DNA of 64,000 nt from Patiria pectinifera (Eukaryota; Echinodermata; Asteroidea; Valvatida; Asterinidae): NCBI GenBank assembly GCA_029964075.1, contig CM057135.1, positions 9,450,863-9,514,862 on the forward strand, read 5' to 3'. The notes under the pieces were generated by a model. It was not told the DNA's origin. It saw nothing but the letters and a program-made list of their open reading frames with translations, and made no database searches. The number at the start of each line of letters is the position of its first letter. Position 1 is the stretch's first letter. Below, one piece after another: positions 9,679-18,462 of the stretch. Both the position numbers and the translations under genes were made by a program.

Positions 9679-10122
9679 ATGCGATCACCATATAATCATC
9701 GAGAATGTTTTTTTAATTTGTGAAACGTGCGGTGAAATAGTTTCACGTTACTTTGATTTTTCGGCAGAAAATGCGCAAGAAGATCGTATCAATTGGTCCA
9801 TTTAAAAATTAAAAATAAAAAGAAACGTGTGGAGCAACTGATTCTGTCTGTGTCTCCAGATGAAGACTCAGAAGATGTCCAAGAAACAGCCAATAAATAT
9901 AACAAGCTCGTTAATTACAAAACATTGAGGGGGAACGGATGCGTAAAACGACCGTTAATATCCGCGTGTTATCATCACGTCGTTGGATTAGACAAAGAAC
10001 GAGTAAGAGATTTATTTAAAATGACTCAAAATCAATTTAATAAAGCACTAAAAAGATACGATGACCGCTACAATAAAGGCGGGGCTGAGGGTGACACCCT
10101 AAGAGGTGAAATAGAGGTATAA
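9679..10122 (+). pseudogene. TFIIB-like transcription factor, copy A (5'-truncated, frameshifted)
   Basis: Homologous to 38951-39439. The first residues are missing and the match starts at CDHHIIIENVFLICETCG, the zinc-ribbon-like Cys-x2-His...Cys-x2-Cys segment. A TAA and frameshift occur near 9806, and the frame then continues as KKKRVEQLILSVSPDEDS to a stop at 10120-10122. The second half (YNKLVNYKTLRGNG, then VRDLFKMTQNQFNKAL) looks like one cyclin-type repeat. In copy A this gene keeps its natural C-terminus, which copy B lost. It converges on the gene ending at 10151. A hairpin with stem CTCGGTA/TACCGAG (about 10123-10160) lies between the two stops. Confidence 0.65.
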
Positions 10123-10150
10123 CTCGGTAGATCGCCTTCATAATAATTAT

Positions 10151-10810
10151 TTACCGAGAATTTGAACTTGTAAGTTTTTTCGATAAGAGATTTTTTTTTT
10201 CCTTTGCCAACCGTTCATCTACCCATTTTTTAACTTCTTTCTCAAAGTCTGTATCGTTTTTAATTTTTTGAAGCTTTGTGCTGGTCTTTGTTCTATTTTT
10301 TTGCTTAAGCTCGTTAAATTTTGCGAGCTCTTTCGTAATCAATAAGAACTCTTCGTGCGATATATCTCCGTCGTTGATGGCTTGAGACACGTATTCTTCA
10401 ATCGTGTTAAGTTTGGAGTCTGCTAATATTTTAATCTGGTCGTGCTTTTTCAGCTTGGCGGATAATCGCTTAGACGCGATTCTAAGCAGAATATCTACAC
10501 CAAAAGCGCCTATAAACGTTCCTTCTAGCACCAATCCAACGGGGGCTGATATAACACCCAAGAGAGCGGGAATACTGACAGCCCCGCTATAGCCCCCAAT
10601 CCTTCTAATCCTATCTCTACGTAATTAATAGTGTCGATCATTCTCTTTATTTTTTTATAAGTGCGCTCTCGGTGGTCTCTCTCTTTCAAGATTAAAGATC
10701 GAATCTCTTCAATCTTTTTAAGTCTGTACACTTTTGTTTCTTCGTTACTATTCAATCGGAGTACATCTCCAGAAATATCGGGGTATAAACGCCTTACTAT
10801 CTATACTCAT
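10151..10810 (-). pseudogene. Coiled-coil/membrane protein of unknown function (copy A only)
   Basis: The ATG at 10810-10808 (MSIDSKAFIP) is preceded directly by TATATTAAAAC. A frameshift follows within about 30 nt, then a Lys/Arg-rich helix (YRLKKIEEIRSL, RERTYKKIKRMIDT), a glycine-rich hydrophobic segment (IGLEGLGAIAGLSVF), a second frameshift near 10555, another hydrophobic segment and a long charged helix with ISHEEFLLITKELAKFNELK. It ends at 10151. Similar proteins (hydrophobic middle, D.ISDEEF-like helix) recur in invertebrate genomes in my memory, but I know no function. Copy B has deleted this gene. It converges on the TFIIB-like gene. Confidence 0.5.
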
Positions 10811-10835
10811 GTTTTAATATAAAAAGATTTTAAAA

Positions 10836-11370
10836 TTAAACGATCTCCAACTCTATCATTATACTCAACCCCTTGTTGTTGATGATCTGTCCTTTTTCAC
10901 CTATGATTGAAAATGTCAGTTTGTCGATTATACCGTTTTTAAGTTTTTTGAAATCCTCGACTCTATCAGGCTGGGGATCGCGCGTACCCACGGGTACGAT
11001 TTTTAAGATATCAGACGGTCGACCATCGAGGAAATGTTCACTCGTACTTAATTGCGGGCAGCGAATAAACAAAAATTTAAACGGATTAACGTTGTAAGAC
11101 CCCGTATACACCACTTTGGGTACCAGTCTTCCTTTGGGTAAATTGAGTAATCGAAAAACTTCTCTGTTTAAACGCAATTTGAGTTTCACGTCGGTTACCA
11201 CCAACGTCACCTTTTTAGATTCTCTAATCATTCGAAAATTTACCCCGGGTATAGAATTTAAAATGAAATCGAACCAATCGACGTCATACCACCCCGGTGG
11301 TATGGTGACCGAACCGGCGACTTCGGCTGGTAAGGGGGGTAAATGACTCGGAGAAATAAATCTAAATCAT
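10836..11370 (-). pseudogene. Candidate minor capsid/penton-like protein (copy A only)
   Basis: The minus-strand frame reads FRFISPSHLPPLPAEVAGSV, then TIPPGWYDVDWFDFILN, then a beta-rich body including LRLNREVFRLLNLPKGR, FIRCPQLSTSEHFLDGRPSD and LTFSIIGEKGQIIN, and stops at 10838-10836. Only the C-terminal 131 residues follow an ATG (11231). The open frame extends upstream to about 11360 with a disrupted start. The layout (VTIP-PG-Y near the N-terminus, a surface loop with CPQL, beta-rich C-terminus) resembles the FYVTLPSNSS family at 1-350, so I infer a capsid-associated protein. Copy B lacks this gene. Confidence 0.45.
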
Positions 11371-11612
11371 CACCCGACACGATAAGACTTCTTCGTATTG
11401 TTACACCAGCCTCTCTTATTGTTCTCACCCTAGGTGTATATATTATATATGTATATATTCTAGCGCTATCTTTTTACCTTAGGAGATTTGATGGTATCTT
11501 TCATATAAATTTCTTAATAAAAATATAAGCGTATTGCGTTTTACACTGTTTAGGGAAGCTTCTCGTTTTTTATTGTGCACAAGTTCATGTGCGTTACTTA
11601 TTTGATTTTTTT
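11371..11612. other. Intergenic segment in copy A
   Basis: No gene seen; AT-rich, with a possible TATA-type string (AATAAAAATATAAGCG) around 11516-11531. Confidence 0.4.
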
Positions 11613-11959
11613 TTACTGGATCGATTCTAAAGCAGAGTCTAGTCTATCTTCTTCGTACGCTTCTATAAGGTCGTTCATAACTCTATTAAAATCATTTTCG
11701 TCGTTAATTAAAAAGGCGTAGGGGTACTCGGGTACCAATTGCGCGATAAAATCTCTATCCGTTCTTATTACCGCATCTGGGTCGAGTTCACTGGGTCTTA
11801 TAGAGTCATCACGTCTTTTAGCTGGTTGTCCGTCTATTTGCGTATACCAATCAATCTCCGTGGCGCTGGAAATATAAAAATGTCCGGGGTTAAACATTAC
11901 CCTACGACGTCTTCTAATTTAAACGTCTGCTCATTTTGAAACAAGTGAAACGAATGCAT
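11613..11959 (-). pseudogene. Acidic protein of unknown function, copy A
   Basis: The start at 11959-11957 (MHSFHLFQNEQTFKLEDVV) is shared with copy B at 38635. A ~35-bp deletion and stop follow, and the main frame resumes as MFNPGHFYISSATEIDWYTQ at 11897 and ends at 11613 with DLIEAYEEDRLDSALESIQ. The second half has a conserved core with RPSELDPDAV and LVPEYPYAFLINDENDF. It is divergently transcribed from the gene starting at 12001, 41 bp away. I know no function. Confidence 0.5.
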
Positions 11960-12000
11960 TTATTTTAAAGTCTTTTTATATTAAAACTGAAACTAAAATA
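11960..12000. promoter_or_regulatory. Bidirectional promoter candidate, copy A
   Basis: Only 41 bp separate the divergent starts at 11959 (-) and 12001 (+). The interval contains TATTTTAAAG and TATATTAAAA (11977-11986) in near-symmetric arrangement. Copy B has the same arrangement in 59 bp. Confidence 0.55.
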
Positions 12001-12415
12001 ATGAGTGATTTTAAGTCGTTAAAAAGCGCATGAACTAGACAGTCCGTAGCTCACAGGCGAACTCGAGATTACGGTCAACGCGTCTAACACGTTTTTAACC
12101 TCGTTTCCCGACTAAATCTCAGACTATAAAATATCTCGCCTCAATACCAACGATGCTTTACTTCGTTGGAAAATAGACCCCATGTCTTTTTATCAAAATT
12201 AGTTAAACTTTGCGATATATTGCGCTACAACGGGCTGTGGTGTTGGAATCGACATTTTAAACTCGAACAACCGTTACGTTGAAGCCTTTTTTTAAAATTT
12301 TATCTATACTTTACGGTAAGAAGGATATTAAACGACAAAATAAGTCTTTTAAACAGACGAGAGATCAAAAGACTTAGGTCGGCTTTTTCTTTGGAACGAA
12401 AACTCAAAATCCATC
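12001..12415 (+). pseudogene. Remnant of candidate capsid-associated gene (MSDFKS...), copy A
   Basis: Begins ATGAGTGATTTTAAGTCG like the minus-strand gene starting at 38575 in copy B. It has an internal deletion and stop after about 10 codons, but then matches copy B through the segment encoding NTNDALLRWKIDPMSF to about 12415. There a large deletion joins it to the 3' part of the oppositely oriented amphipathic gene. Most of the 3' portion seen in copy B (37.4-38.0 kb) is absent. Confidence 0.6.
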
Positions 12416-13592
12416 GTTTTTGTAGGTACGCAAACACCTGGTGTTGGTGCAGGTGTTGGCGATGGCGCGGTTGGGGCATCCACACCTCTCACGCTAGCGA
12501 CGATGCTACTCACTATCGTGCTGATGGCTAAACTAAAGCAGCTAAAATACTCACTATGGTCACACCTTGTTCTCTAAACAGAGTTCTAATCTTTTCCGCC
12601 AGAGTCGTGTCACCGCCTAATATTTTAATAATCGTTTCTTTGATTCTAGCGATCTGGCTTTTGAGCCCTCGTTCGTTGGTTTTTGCGGCTTCTAATCTGG
12701 CGATCTTTCAACGTTCAAGTCGCTCAATTTATCGTTTAACTCTCGTCGACCCTCTTCGCTTTGCGCTTCGTCGAGTTCTTGTCTCGTGGCTGCAATCTCT
12801 TGGTCTAGTACTGTGGGACGCGCTAAATTAAGTTCTACGTTACCTCTCAACGTCTGAAGACTTTTGTCTAAACCCTGGAGTTCTCTGTAATTCAATCCTT
12901 CCGTTTGAGCGCCGGTGTCTTGTTCTAAATCGTCTATAATCTCGATTACCTCATCGGTGACGCTGGGTAGTTCTGTCACGGGGATACTCTCGGGTTGCAT
13001 CGATCGCAGTTGTTGACTTTGATCGTCACTGAGTGTCTTACGTTCGTAATGCGTAAAACCTAATTTGTTTCTAATAAAATCTCTACCATTTAAACCCATC
13101 TTTCTTACATTTTTCTCTATTGACCTCAGAGTCAAACATCTGTTTGGGTTTCTTTGATCCGTTAACCTTACTAAGTCTTTACCAGTGTCATAAAATAAAC
13201 CGTCTGTTTAGAGAATACATTTTTCGTATCTCGGGGATATTGGTTTATTGTATATGTTATAAGTATCGTAAAACTCATCAACGCGGCCATTAATGAACAT
13301 GCTTCTTCCTTGATCTAAAACGTCATCTATGTCGGCATTAGTATCAAACGTATCGTCCCAATCCAGATTGGTCTCTGCTATATCATCATCGTCGTAATCA
13401 TCATCGTAAAACTCATAAACGCGGCCATTAATGACCATGCTTCTTCCTTGATCTAAAACGTCATCTATGTCGGCATTAGTATCAAACGTATCGTCCCAAT
13501 CCTGATTGGTCTCTGCTATATCATCATCGTCGTAATCATCATCGTAATCGTAATCATTAATGGGGGTCAAAGTCGAATCCTCCCTCAGCCAT
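12416..13592 (-). pseudogene. Acidic/coiled-coil/membrane-active-like protein, copy A (C-terminus deleted)
   Basis: The ATG at 13592-13590 (MAEGGFDFDP) is followed by a frameshift, an Asp-rich region and the segment YDTYNIYNKPISPRYEK, another frameshift near 13205, then SIEKNVRKMGLNGRDFIRNK and a long coiled coil (LDKSLQTLRGNVELNLA). The Asp-rich block of about 150 nt is duplicated in tandem (DDDDIAETN.DWDDTFDTN appears twice), which copy B does not show. After the Pro/Thr linker a deletion removes the amphipathic and membrane segments present in copy B at 36880-37060. It lies immediately upstream (in transcription) of the deletion junction near 12416. Confidence 0.6.
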
Positions 13593-13614
13593 TTATTTAA
13601 TAAACCTATTTAAA

Positions 13615-13857
13615 TTACGCCGTTTTAATTATACTGCCCGGTAGTATACCCTGGGTTATCAACCAATTTTGCGTGGCCAGAGCTACACTTATTATACCCG
13701 TCAATTTAACAACATCTTCTACGCTTAGTTTGTATAAATCCGGCGCTTTCATTTTGAGCAGTTTATTTCCTACCATGGCGTATCCCATCGAAAGACCCAA
13801 TATGACGGCTCCGTGATAAATCGTATTTGCTATTCCGTTGGTGTCAAAGTTACTCAT
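13615..13857 (-). CDS. 80-aa protein with two hydrophobic segments (intact in copy A)
   Basis: The ATG at 13857 and stop at 13615 give an intact frame beginning MSNFDTNGIANTIYHGAVIL. Hydrophobic helices lie at about residues 14-31 (HGAVILGLSMGYAMVG) and 50-66 (LTGIISVALATQNWLI), separated by KMKAPDLYKLSVEDVVK. TATATTAAAAACG precedes the start by a few bases, the same promoter-like string used by other genes of the element. Copy B keeps only the last 53 codons (35654-35815). It probably encodes a virion membrane or scaffold protein by position in the late block, but that is inference. Confidence 0.6.
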   Translation of the reverse strand: MSNFDTNGIANTIYHGAVILGLSMGYAMVGNKLLKMKAPDLYKLSVEDVVKLTGIISVALATQNWLITQGILPGSIIKTA

Positions 13858-13889
13858 CGTTTTTAATATAACAATTTTTAAATTGCTGT

Positions 13890-14105
13890 TTATTCCATGT
13901 CTAGCGTTTTGGGGGCGCTGGGTGTAGTGGGTTGTGTTACTACCGGCACTTGCTGTACTACCGGCGCAGTTGCCTTACTTTTTAGTACAAGCAACCCCAC
14001 TCCTATTATCGACGCTATAGCTCCCCACATCGCCCAAGAGTTGTAGTCTGGTGAGCTCGTAGCGTCGTCCGATGTTACATCCATTTTTGCTACTTTTAAT
14101 TTCAT
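13890..14105 (-). CDS. 71-aa single-TM protein
   Basis: Frame MKLKVAKMDVTSDDATSSPD, then one hydrophobic helix (AMWGAIASIIGVGLLVL) and a Pro/Thr/Val-rich tail ending KTLDME. The start ATG overlaps the stop of the preceding small gene as ATGA (14102-14105). Copy B lacks this locus, although the unrelated 74-aa protein at 37188-37412 has the same style (Pro/Thr-rich plus one TM) in the opposite order. Confidence 0.5.
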   Translation of the reverse strand: MKLKVAKMDVTSDDATSSPDYNSWAMWGAIASIIGVGLLVLKSKATAPVVQQVPVVTQPTTPSAPKTLDME

Positions 14106-14272
14106 CTGTCTATTGTGCTCACTAAAGCTTTACCCTGCTATATTCGTCTAGGATTTTTAGTCTTGGTCACTCTCGTTACCGTCGGTGATGGCGTTGTTTT
14201 TATCGGTTTAGGTGTCTCTGTCTCTGCTGGTTGGGCCGCAGGCGTTGCTGTCGCTGCTTTCTGATCTTCCAT
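14102..14272 (-). pseudogene. Small Pro/Thr/Lys-rich basic protein (in-frame stop)
   Basis: The ATG at 14272 (MEDQKAATATPAAQPAETET) leads to PSPTVTRVTKTKNPRRI, then TAG at 14140-14138, then QGKALVSTIDR and TGA at 14104-14102. Without the single TAG it would be 56 residues. Its 3' end overlaps the next start as ATGA and its 5' end overlaps the end of the upstream gene, the tight packing expected of a virus. A basic, disordered protein of this kind could bind DNA or the capsid interior; that is inference. Confidence 0.45.
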
Positions 14273-14713
14273 TTATTATATTAGGTTTATTAAATTTCAA
14301 ATAATTTGTTGTGATAATCGTAGCAACTAGGGGTGATATTAAGGTTCCGTACTTGTAACAAACGTCGCTCAACATAGCAGCCATACTCGAGCTTATAATA
14401 GGATCAGAACTCAAGTCGTTGGTGAGTTCTTCTTCAGAATCTATAGTGACGTTATATCCTAAAACTTGTACTGGTGTAACAACGGATAACACTCGCGAAA
14501 ACAGACTTAAAGTGTATTTACCAACGGTTTGAACAATTTCATTTCCAAATTTAGTTTCGTACAGATGATATAATTTGTCTAGTTCTTTACTGTCAAGAGC
14601 TTCGATATGTTTAACGGTGTATTCCTTTCCCAAGTACTTTCTAGAGTTTCCGGCTGCTACGATGATGATGATGATAATAGCCCAAACTGCAAATACTCGA
14701 ATATTGCTATCAT
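14208..14713 (-). pseudogene. Membrane-anchored protein of unknown function (KEYTVKHIEAL family), copy A
   Basis: The likely start at 14713-14711 (MIAIFEYLQF) matches copy B at 35273, followed by a hydrophobic run (WAIIIIIIVAAG) and a frameshift. The main body is GKEYTVKHIEALDSKELDKL, YETKFGNEIVQTVGKYTLSL, EEELTNDLSSDPIISSSMAA and a second hydrophobic stretch (ISPLVATIITTNYL). The true C-terminus probably lies near 14280, because the next gene starts at 14272 and the remaining frame is its shadow. The element-wide order places it right after the ATPase. Confidence 0.5.
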
Positions 14714-14716
14714 TTT

Positions 14717-15075
14717 CTCTTTAATCTTTTAAAACGCTGTTGTACTTTTGAGTCAATAACCAACAGCTGTGATTTACGTGTCTTCCACTAAACGCCATCT
14801 TTCTTAGTGCACACGTCTTTTTACGATATTTAATCTCTTGATCCGAAGAGCAATCGTCCACGATAAACAACGTGGGAAGACCTTCGAATTCTTTCCTGTA
14901 AAAACCGATCGCTTCGTTGAGCGTCATCTTGTACAATTCCGGATCGCAGAGATATACCTCAGGATCTGCTTGAACCCACTTTCTTTCGATGCACGTTTTA
15001 TTTTTGAAAACGGTAGGGCAAATGATGACTATCGCTTCAAATTTTTATAGTCTGACTCTAACAGATCCAAAATCC
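14717..15075 (-). pseudogene. A32/FtsK-like packaging ATPase, copy A (N-terminus and Walker A deleted)
   Basis: Homologous to 34665-35075. A ~45-bp deletion across the capsid/ATPase junction removed the start and most of the P-loop, leaving ...SGKKPNGFWI fused to the end of the capsid frame. The Walker B motif (LFIVDDC) and the later SGRHVNHSCWLLTQKYNSVL segment survive. The natural C-terminus KYNSVLKD is present here but replaced in copy B. A one-base frameshift occurs near 15045. Confidence 0.65.
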
Positions 15076-16162
15076 ATTTGGTTTTTTACCCGAATGTGTA
15101 CTTAAGAGATTTAAATTTCCGTCTTCCAAGTTCAATTGAGCATCCATGACCAAAAATACGTACATCGTGAGGTCACCTTGACTTTCGGCTTCTCTGTTAA
15201 ATTGAATGTTGATGCCTCCTCCGTCTCCGAGTTTCCTACCGGATCCGTGAGCAGAATTGTCGTCGTTACTTCTAAAATCGAGCCACCACAGACCGTACTT
15301 GTTTTTTAGATAGTCTCCGAGGTCAAGACCCGTCAAATTTAAGTCTTTGGATACTCTGCGCCCAAAATACCCTTGAGACTCCTGATGGGTTGATTGACGC
15401 TGACGTTCCAAAGCGTGTCCGATCCGTTGACGGATCTAACTTCTAGCGAGTGGATTTTATCAAACAGATATTTCATTAAACCCTGGTGTTTATTCCTGAT
15501 GGTGATAGCTAGGTCTCTGTTGGTCACCACTTCGTATTCGAGAGACAAGTCTGAAATAGAATACATCGCCGCTGTATCTGAACTGTTGACTACTTTATCG
15601 TGATAGTTAAACTTCATCTCGTACGTCAGAGGTTGTTTTAAACCGCTGGGGTAAAAAGGGTGATGCGAAGTCAGTATGTCAATGTCTAGGGGAATACAAT
15701 ATCTGTTACCATAGGCATCCGCGATACCTTGATCTTTACCGTTGTTGGCGCCCGCGAGTTCTCGAGCCCCAGTTCTTAGTTTAGACACGTTTTCTTTTTC
15801 TATGCCCGAGTACGAGTCTTGCCCGAGTCTTTAAAGTTGTGATACACGTCGGCGTGACGATAACTCATGATTTCGTTACCTTGAAGTCTGACGCTGATTT
15901 CGCTGACTACATTTCTGGCCAAATTGCCAAAAATTGTTCAATTGTTGTCACCTCCACCTTCGAATCTAAATTGAAAGCTAGTTTACAAGTGCCGGGTATG
16001 ATCACGTCGTCTACGCCCAATTGAGGAAACTTCCCTCAGCGTTTGCCCCGCCGATATACTACTAGGATTATGGGTAATGACCACCTCTTTTCTCTCACCC
16101 TTGATAGATCTGGGTATTTTTAATAGCCTGCTGGGATTGAGCTTTTTTCCATACGCATTCAT
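15076..16162 (-). pseudogene. Candidate major capsid protein, copy A
   Basis: The start at 16162-16160 (MNAYGKKLNPSRLLKI) matches copy B at 33419. Homology continues to NIQFNREAESQGDLTMYVFL and AQLNLEDGN near 15110, where a deletion removes the stop. Frames switch near 16000, 15810 and 15390. Between 15390 and 15330 about 170 bp present in copy B is absent, joining SLKGIL directly to the segment GRRVSKDLNLTGLDL. The length (about 415 aa when complete), beta-rich composition and position before the ATPase fit a double-jelly-roll capsid, but fold prediction is needed. Confidence 0.6.
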
Positions 16163-16184
16163 TTTATTTATACGAGTTTTAAAT

Positions 16185-16606
16185 TTAAAGGTATCTGTAA
16201 GCCAAGTAACCCACCAATAGCGTTCCTCCCGCGATAAACACGAGTTCTCTTTCTATTTGTTGGTCGCTAGGCACGTAAAAATCTTCGAGTTTGGGTTCGT
16301 GGGGTAATTCGACGTTTTCTCCGGTCATTTCGTTGTAGTAACGCAACGCTTGGTCAACGTCGTAAAATGCTTGTTTAGAAACATTTTGCTTTCTGATACG
16401 TTCATTGAGAAAATCGAGTCGTTTCGTTTGTTCTCGTTGCCAATGATCTCTGGCGGCCGAGAGTTGTTCTTCAGCTAAATTGTGTCTCTTACGCTCCTCA
16501 TCGGCATCACTCTGTTTCAGACTTGAAAATAAAAAAAGTTTGAACCCGTAAAAGCTAAGGCGTTGACGATCGCACCTCCTATCATCATTACAACAGCTGA
16601 CGCCAT
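16185..16606 (-). pseudogene. Two-TM coiled-coil protein, copy A
   Basis: Begins MASAVVMMIGGAIVNALAF, a hydrophobic N-terminal helix, then a frameshift in a T run (two extra T relative to copy B near 16538). A charged helix follows (ERKRHNLAEEQLSAARDHWQ, REQTKRLDFLNERIRKQNVS), then YNEMTGENVELPHEPKLEDF, and a C-terminal hydrophobic helix (ELVFIAGGTLLVGYLAYRYL) that ends at 16185. The N-in/C-in architecture with a coiled coil suggests a virion membrane or scaffold protein. It is divergent from the integrase, 38 bp away. Confidence 0.6.
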
Positions 16607-16644
16607 CTATTTAATGTATAAAGCCTTTTAAATTATTATAATAA
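16607..16644. promoter_or_regulatory. Bidirectional promoter candidate between integrase and two-TM gene, copy A
   Basis: Only 38 bp between divergent starts. It contains GGCTTTATACATTAAATAG on the minus strand (TTTATAC as TATA-like core) and an AT-rich ATTATTATAATAA on the other side. Copy B has the equivalent at 32937-32977. Confidence 0.55.
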
Positions 16645-17448
16645 ATGATGGATAAACTTCAAAAACTGTATTATATAGCCCGAGCGGTTATTGGCGAGGT
16701 GACAGCGCCGTCGACCATTTACACGATAAAACAAAAATCGATAAAAAGGTAATCAGAGATTGGCTTAAAAAACAAGCGATGTGGCAAATGTATTTACCGG
16801 GTCCTGCGTATGTACCCAGGCCTACGAGTACTTCGCGAGAGTTTGAAACACCAAACGACTTTCACCAAAATGGATGTGCTATACCTACCCTGAGATAAAG
16901 TAAAATGCAAGACTTATAAATACGCATTGACGGTTGTCGACGTTGCGAGTCGATACCACGAAGCAGAACCTTTGGTTTCTAAAACGGCGGATTCCACGCA
17001 GGATGCTATCGTCAAGATTTACGCGAGATCTCCTTTGAGTTACCCCAAAACGTTGAGAGTAGACGCTAGCCAAGAGGCTGTTTGGACATCAGTACGCTCA
17101 AGAAATATTAAATCCCGAGAGTAGAAATACGCAATGGGTCGAGCGATTACTCAGCGTGATTAAGGCTATAAACGATGAAACGACAAGATTAATAGCTAAA
17201 GCGCCGTCACAGGCGGTTAAACTAGAACAGGTCCGGCAATCGCCGGCTAACCCCGTTAAAACAAAAGAGCAACAATTACCGCAAGACGCCATGGTTAGAT
17301 ATTTATATAAACGAGTCAATTTAAAATGATTGACGGTAAAAAAGTCACGACGGGTCCTACTCTTTATTAACTTCAAAACGGGCCAAAAAGGAGTTTTGTG
17401 AGACAAGAGCTTCAAGTCGTACCCGAGGACACGCAATTACCGCCTTAG
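16645..17448 (+). pseudogene. DDE integrase of the virus-like element, copy A
   Basis: The start ATGATGGATAAACTTCAAAA at 16645 (second ATG 16648) gives MDKLQKLYYIARAVIG. Early frameshifts follow, then the catalytic region with Asp in FTKMDVLYLP, the segment YALTVVDVASRYHEAEPLVS and Asp in LRVDAS. At about 17075 a ~130-bp deletion removes the region holding the catalytic Glu, joining LRVDA directly to the sequence encoding VWTSVRSRN. Later pieces include NDETTRLIAKAPSQAVKLEQ and the C-terminal NGPKRSFVRQELQVVPEDTQ, ending at 17448. This integrase is clearly different from the chromodomain type at 361-4757. Its 3' end overlaps the polymerase 3' end. Confidence 0.75.
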
Positions 17449-17835
17449 TGACCAAAAGCCAGCGTGTTTATACCGTCCGGCAAAATGTACCTCTTTGTGT
17501 CCAACGGACTCAACGATAGTTTATTCTGAGATATGGTGTAAAGGATGTGATTTTCCGATTTAATGTGAGTCATGGTTTCGTAATGAGATTTCTTGTTTAA
17601 AATGCAGTCGTAGCAGTGTCGGTGTTTTAATTTTAATTAGAGGTGACCGATTTTGTGACACCCTTGGCTTTTTTGAGGTTGATGTCAGCGGTTAAAATGG
17701 AGTGTATTTACCGATCACTTTCTTATTGGTTGGATCGTACAAAGGATGATCCGTCGGATAATTCGAAAGGTCGTATTGTTGTCCGTTTTGCTGCATATCT
17801 TTGTATACGTCGTCCGTGTGCACTACGAGTACCAA
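17412..17835 (-). pseudogene. Family B DNA polymerase, C-terminal piece, copy A
   Basis: Minus-strand pieces match copy B: VYKDMQQNGQQYDLSNYPTD, the segment corresponding to NKKSHYETMT, DTKRYILPDGINTLAFGH, then a stop at the position where copy B has Tyr-Gly. Several stops and frameshifts are present. Relative to copy B about 110 bp between IGK and the PLTST segment is missing. The match ends abruptly at 17835 where foreign DNA begins. Confidence 0.7.
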
Positions 17836-18462
17836 GCGCCCGATGTCCAAAACAGTTACAATTCGTGCACTTATGAGTGAATTTACAATTCGCCTGGTTA
17901 AAGGCTAAGCAGAAGCCACCGCCTTTGGAGGTACAATGCGCAAAAGTGGCACCAGAACTAGGTGGTGCAGATGGAGTGGAATTGGCGAGTACGGCAGCGG
18001 CTGCTACCGTAACCCACAACTCCATGTCAATGCCCCCCAGGAACGGTTCGGATAAGCTTCTTGGCGCAGACGAAACTGTTCGTCATACGCGTGCCATCCT
18101 AAGCCGCTAAGCTGGGAGGCAACCATTCTCACCGTCTCCGCGTATTTGAGTAATTCGCCTACCCGGAGAGGGTGGCGCACCGCATAAATGGCAGTTAAGG
18201 TGTGAAAGGCAGTTAGCCATTTATCAATGGTATCGAGTTTCCTTTTGGGAGACTCGGGCATGCAGACAATAGCCCCATTTTCAAGCGCTAACTTTAAGGT
18301 TTTATCATTTGGCTGCACCAGAAAAGTCGCAGCCGGATCATGAAAAAGTGAAGACAGATCTTCGTACTTCCCACTCCATACTTTCTCTTTAATCCCAATG
18401 AGTACTCGAAACCCTAATGGAGCCTCGCCCTGGCCTGAAAAGACCGAGTTGGGCCTAGACAA
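17836..18462 (-). pseudogene. Gag-like protein with Cys/His zinc motif
   Basis: The upstream frame (18462-18004) reads ...GFRVLIGIKEKVWSGKYEDL and WLTAFHTLTAIYAVRHPLRV, ending in WHAYDEQFRLRQEAYPNRSW. After a frameshift it continues with a hydrophobic/Ala-rich linker and GFCLAFNQANCKFTHKCTNC, a Cys-x5-Cys-x3-His-x-Cys-x2-Cys cluster. The order 'W.TAF..Y..I...P.R..ELL.Y', 'YD..FR', then a C3H-like knuckle resembles Gag-like fragments of DIRS-type (tyrosine-recombinase) retroelements common in invertebrates. I could not place the family with certainty. Confidence 0.55.

Noticed and set aside
17098..17436. 112-codon minus-strand ORF over the integrase
   Set aside because: Its first part is the polymerase C-terminus tail and the rest is antisense to the integrase gene.
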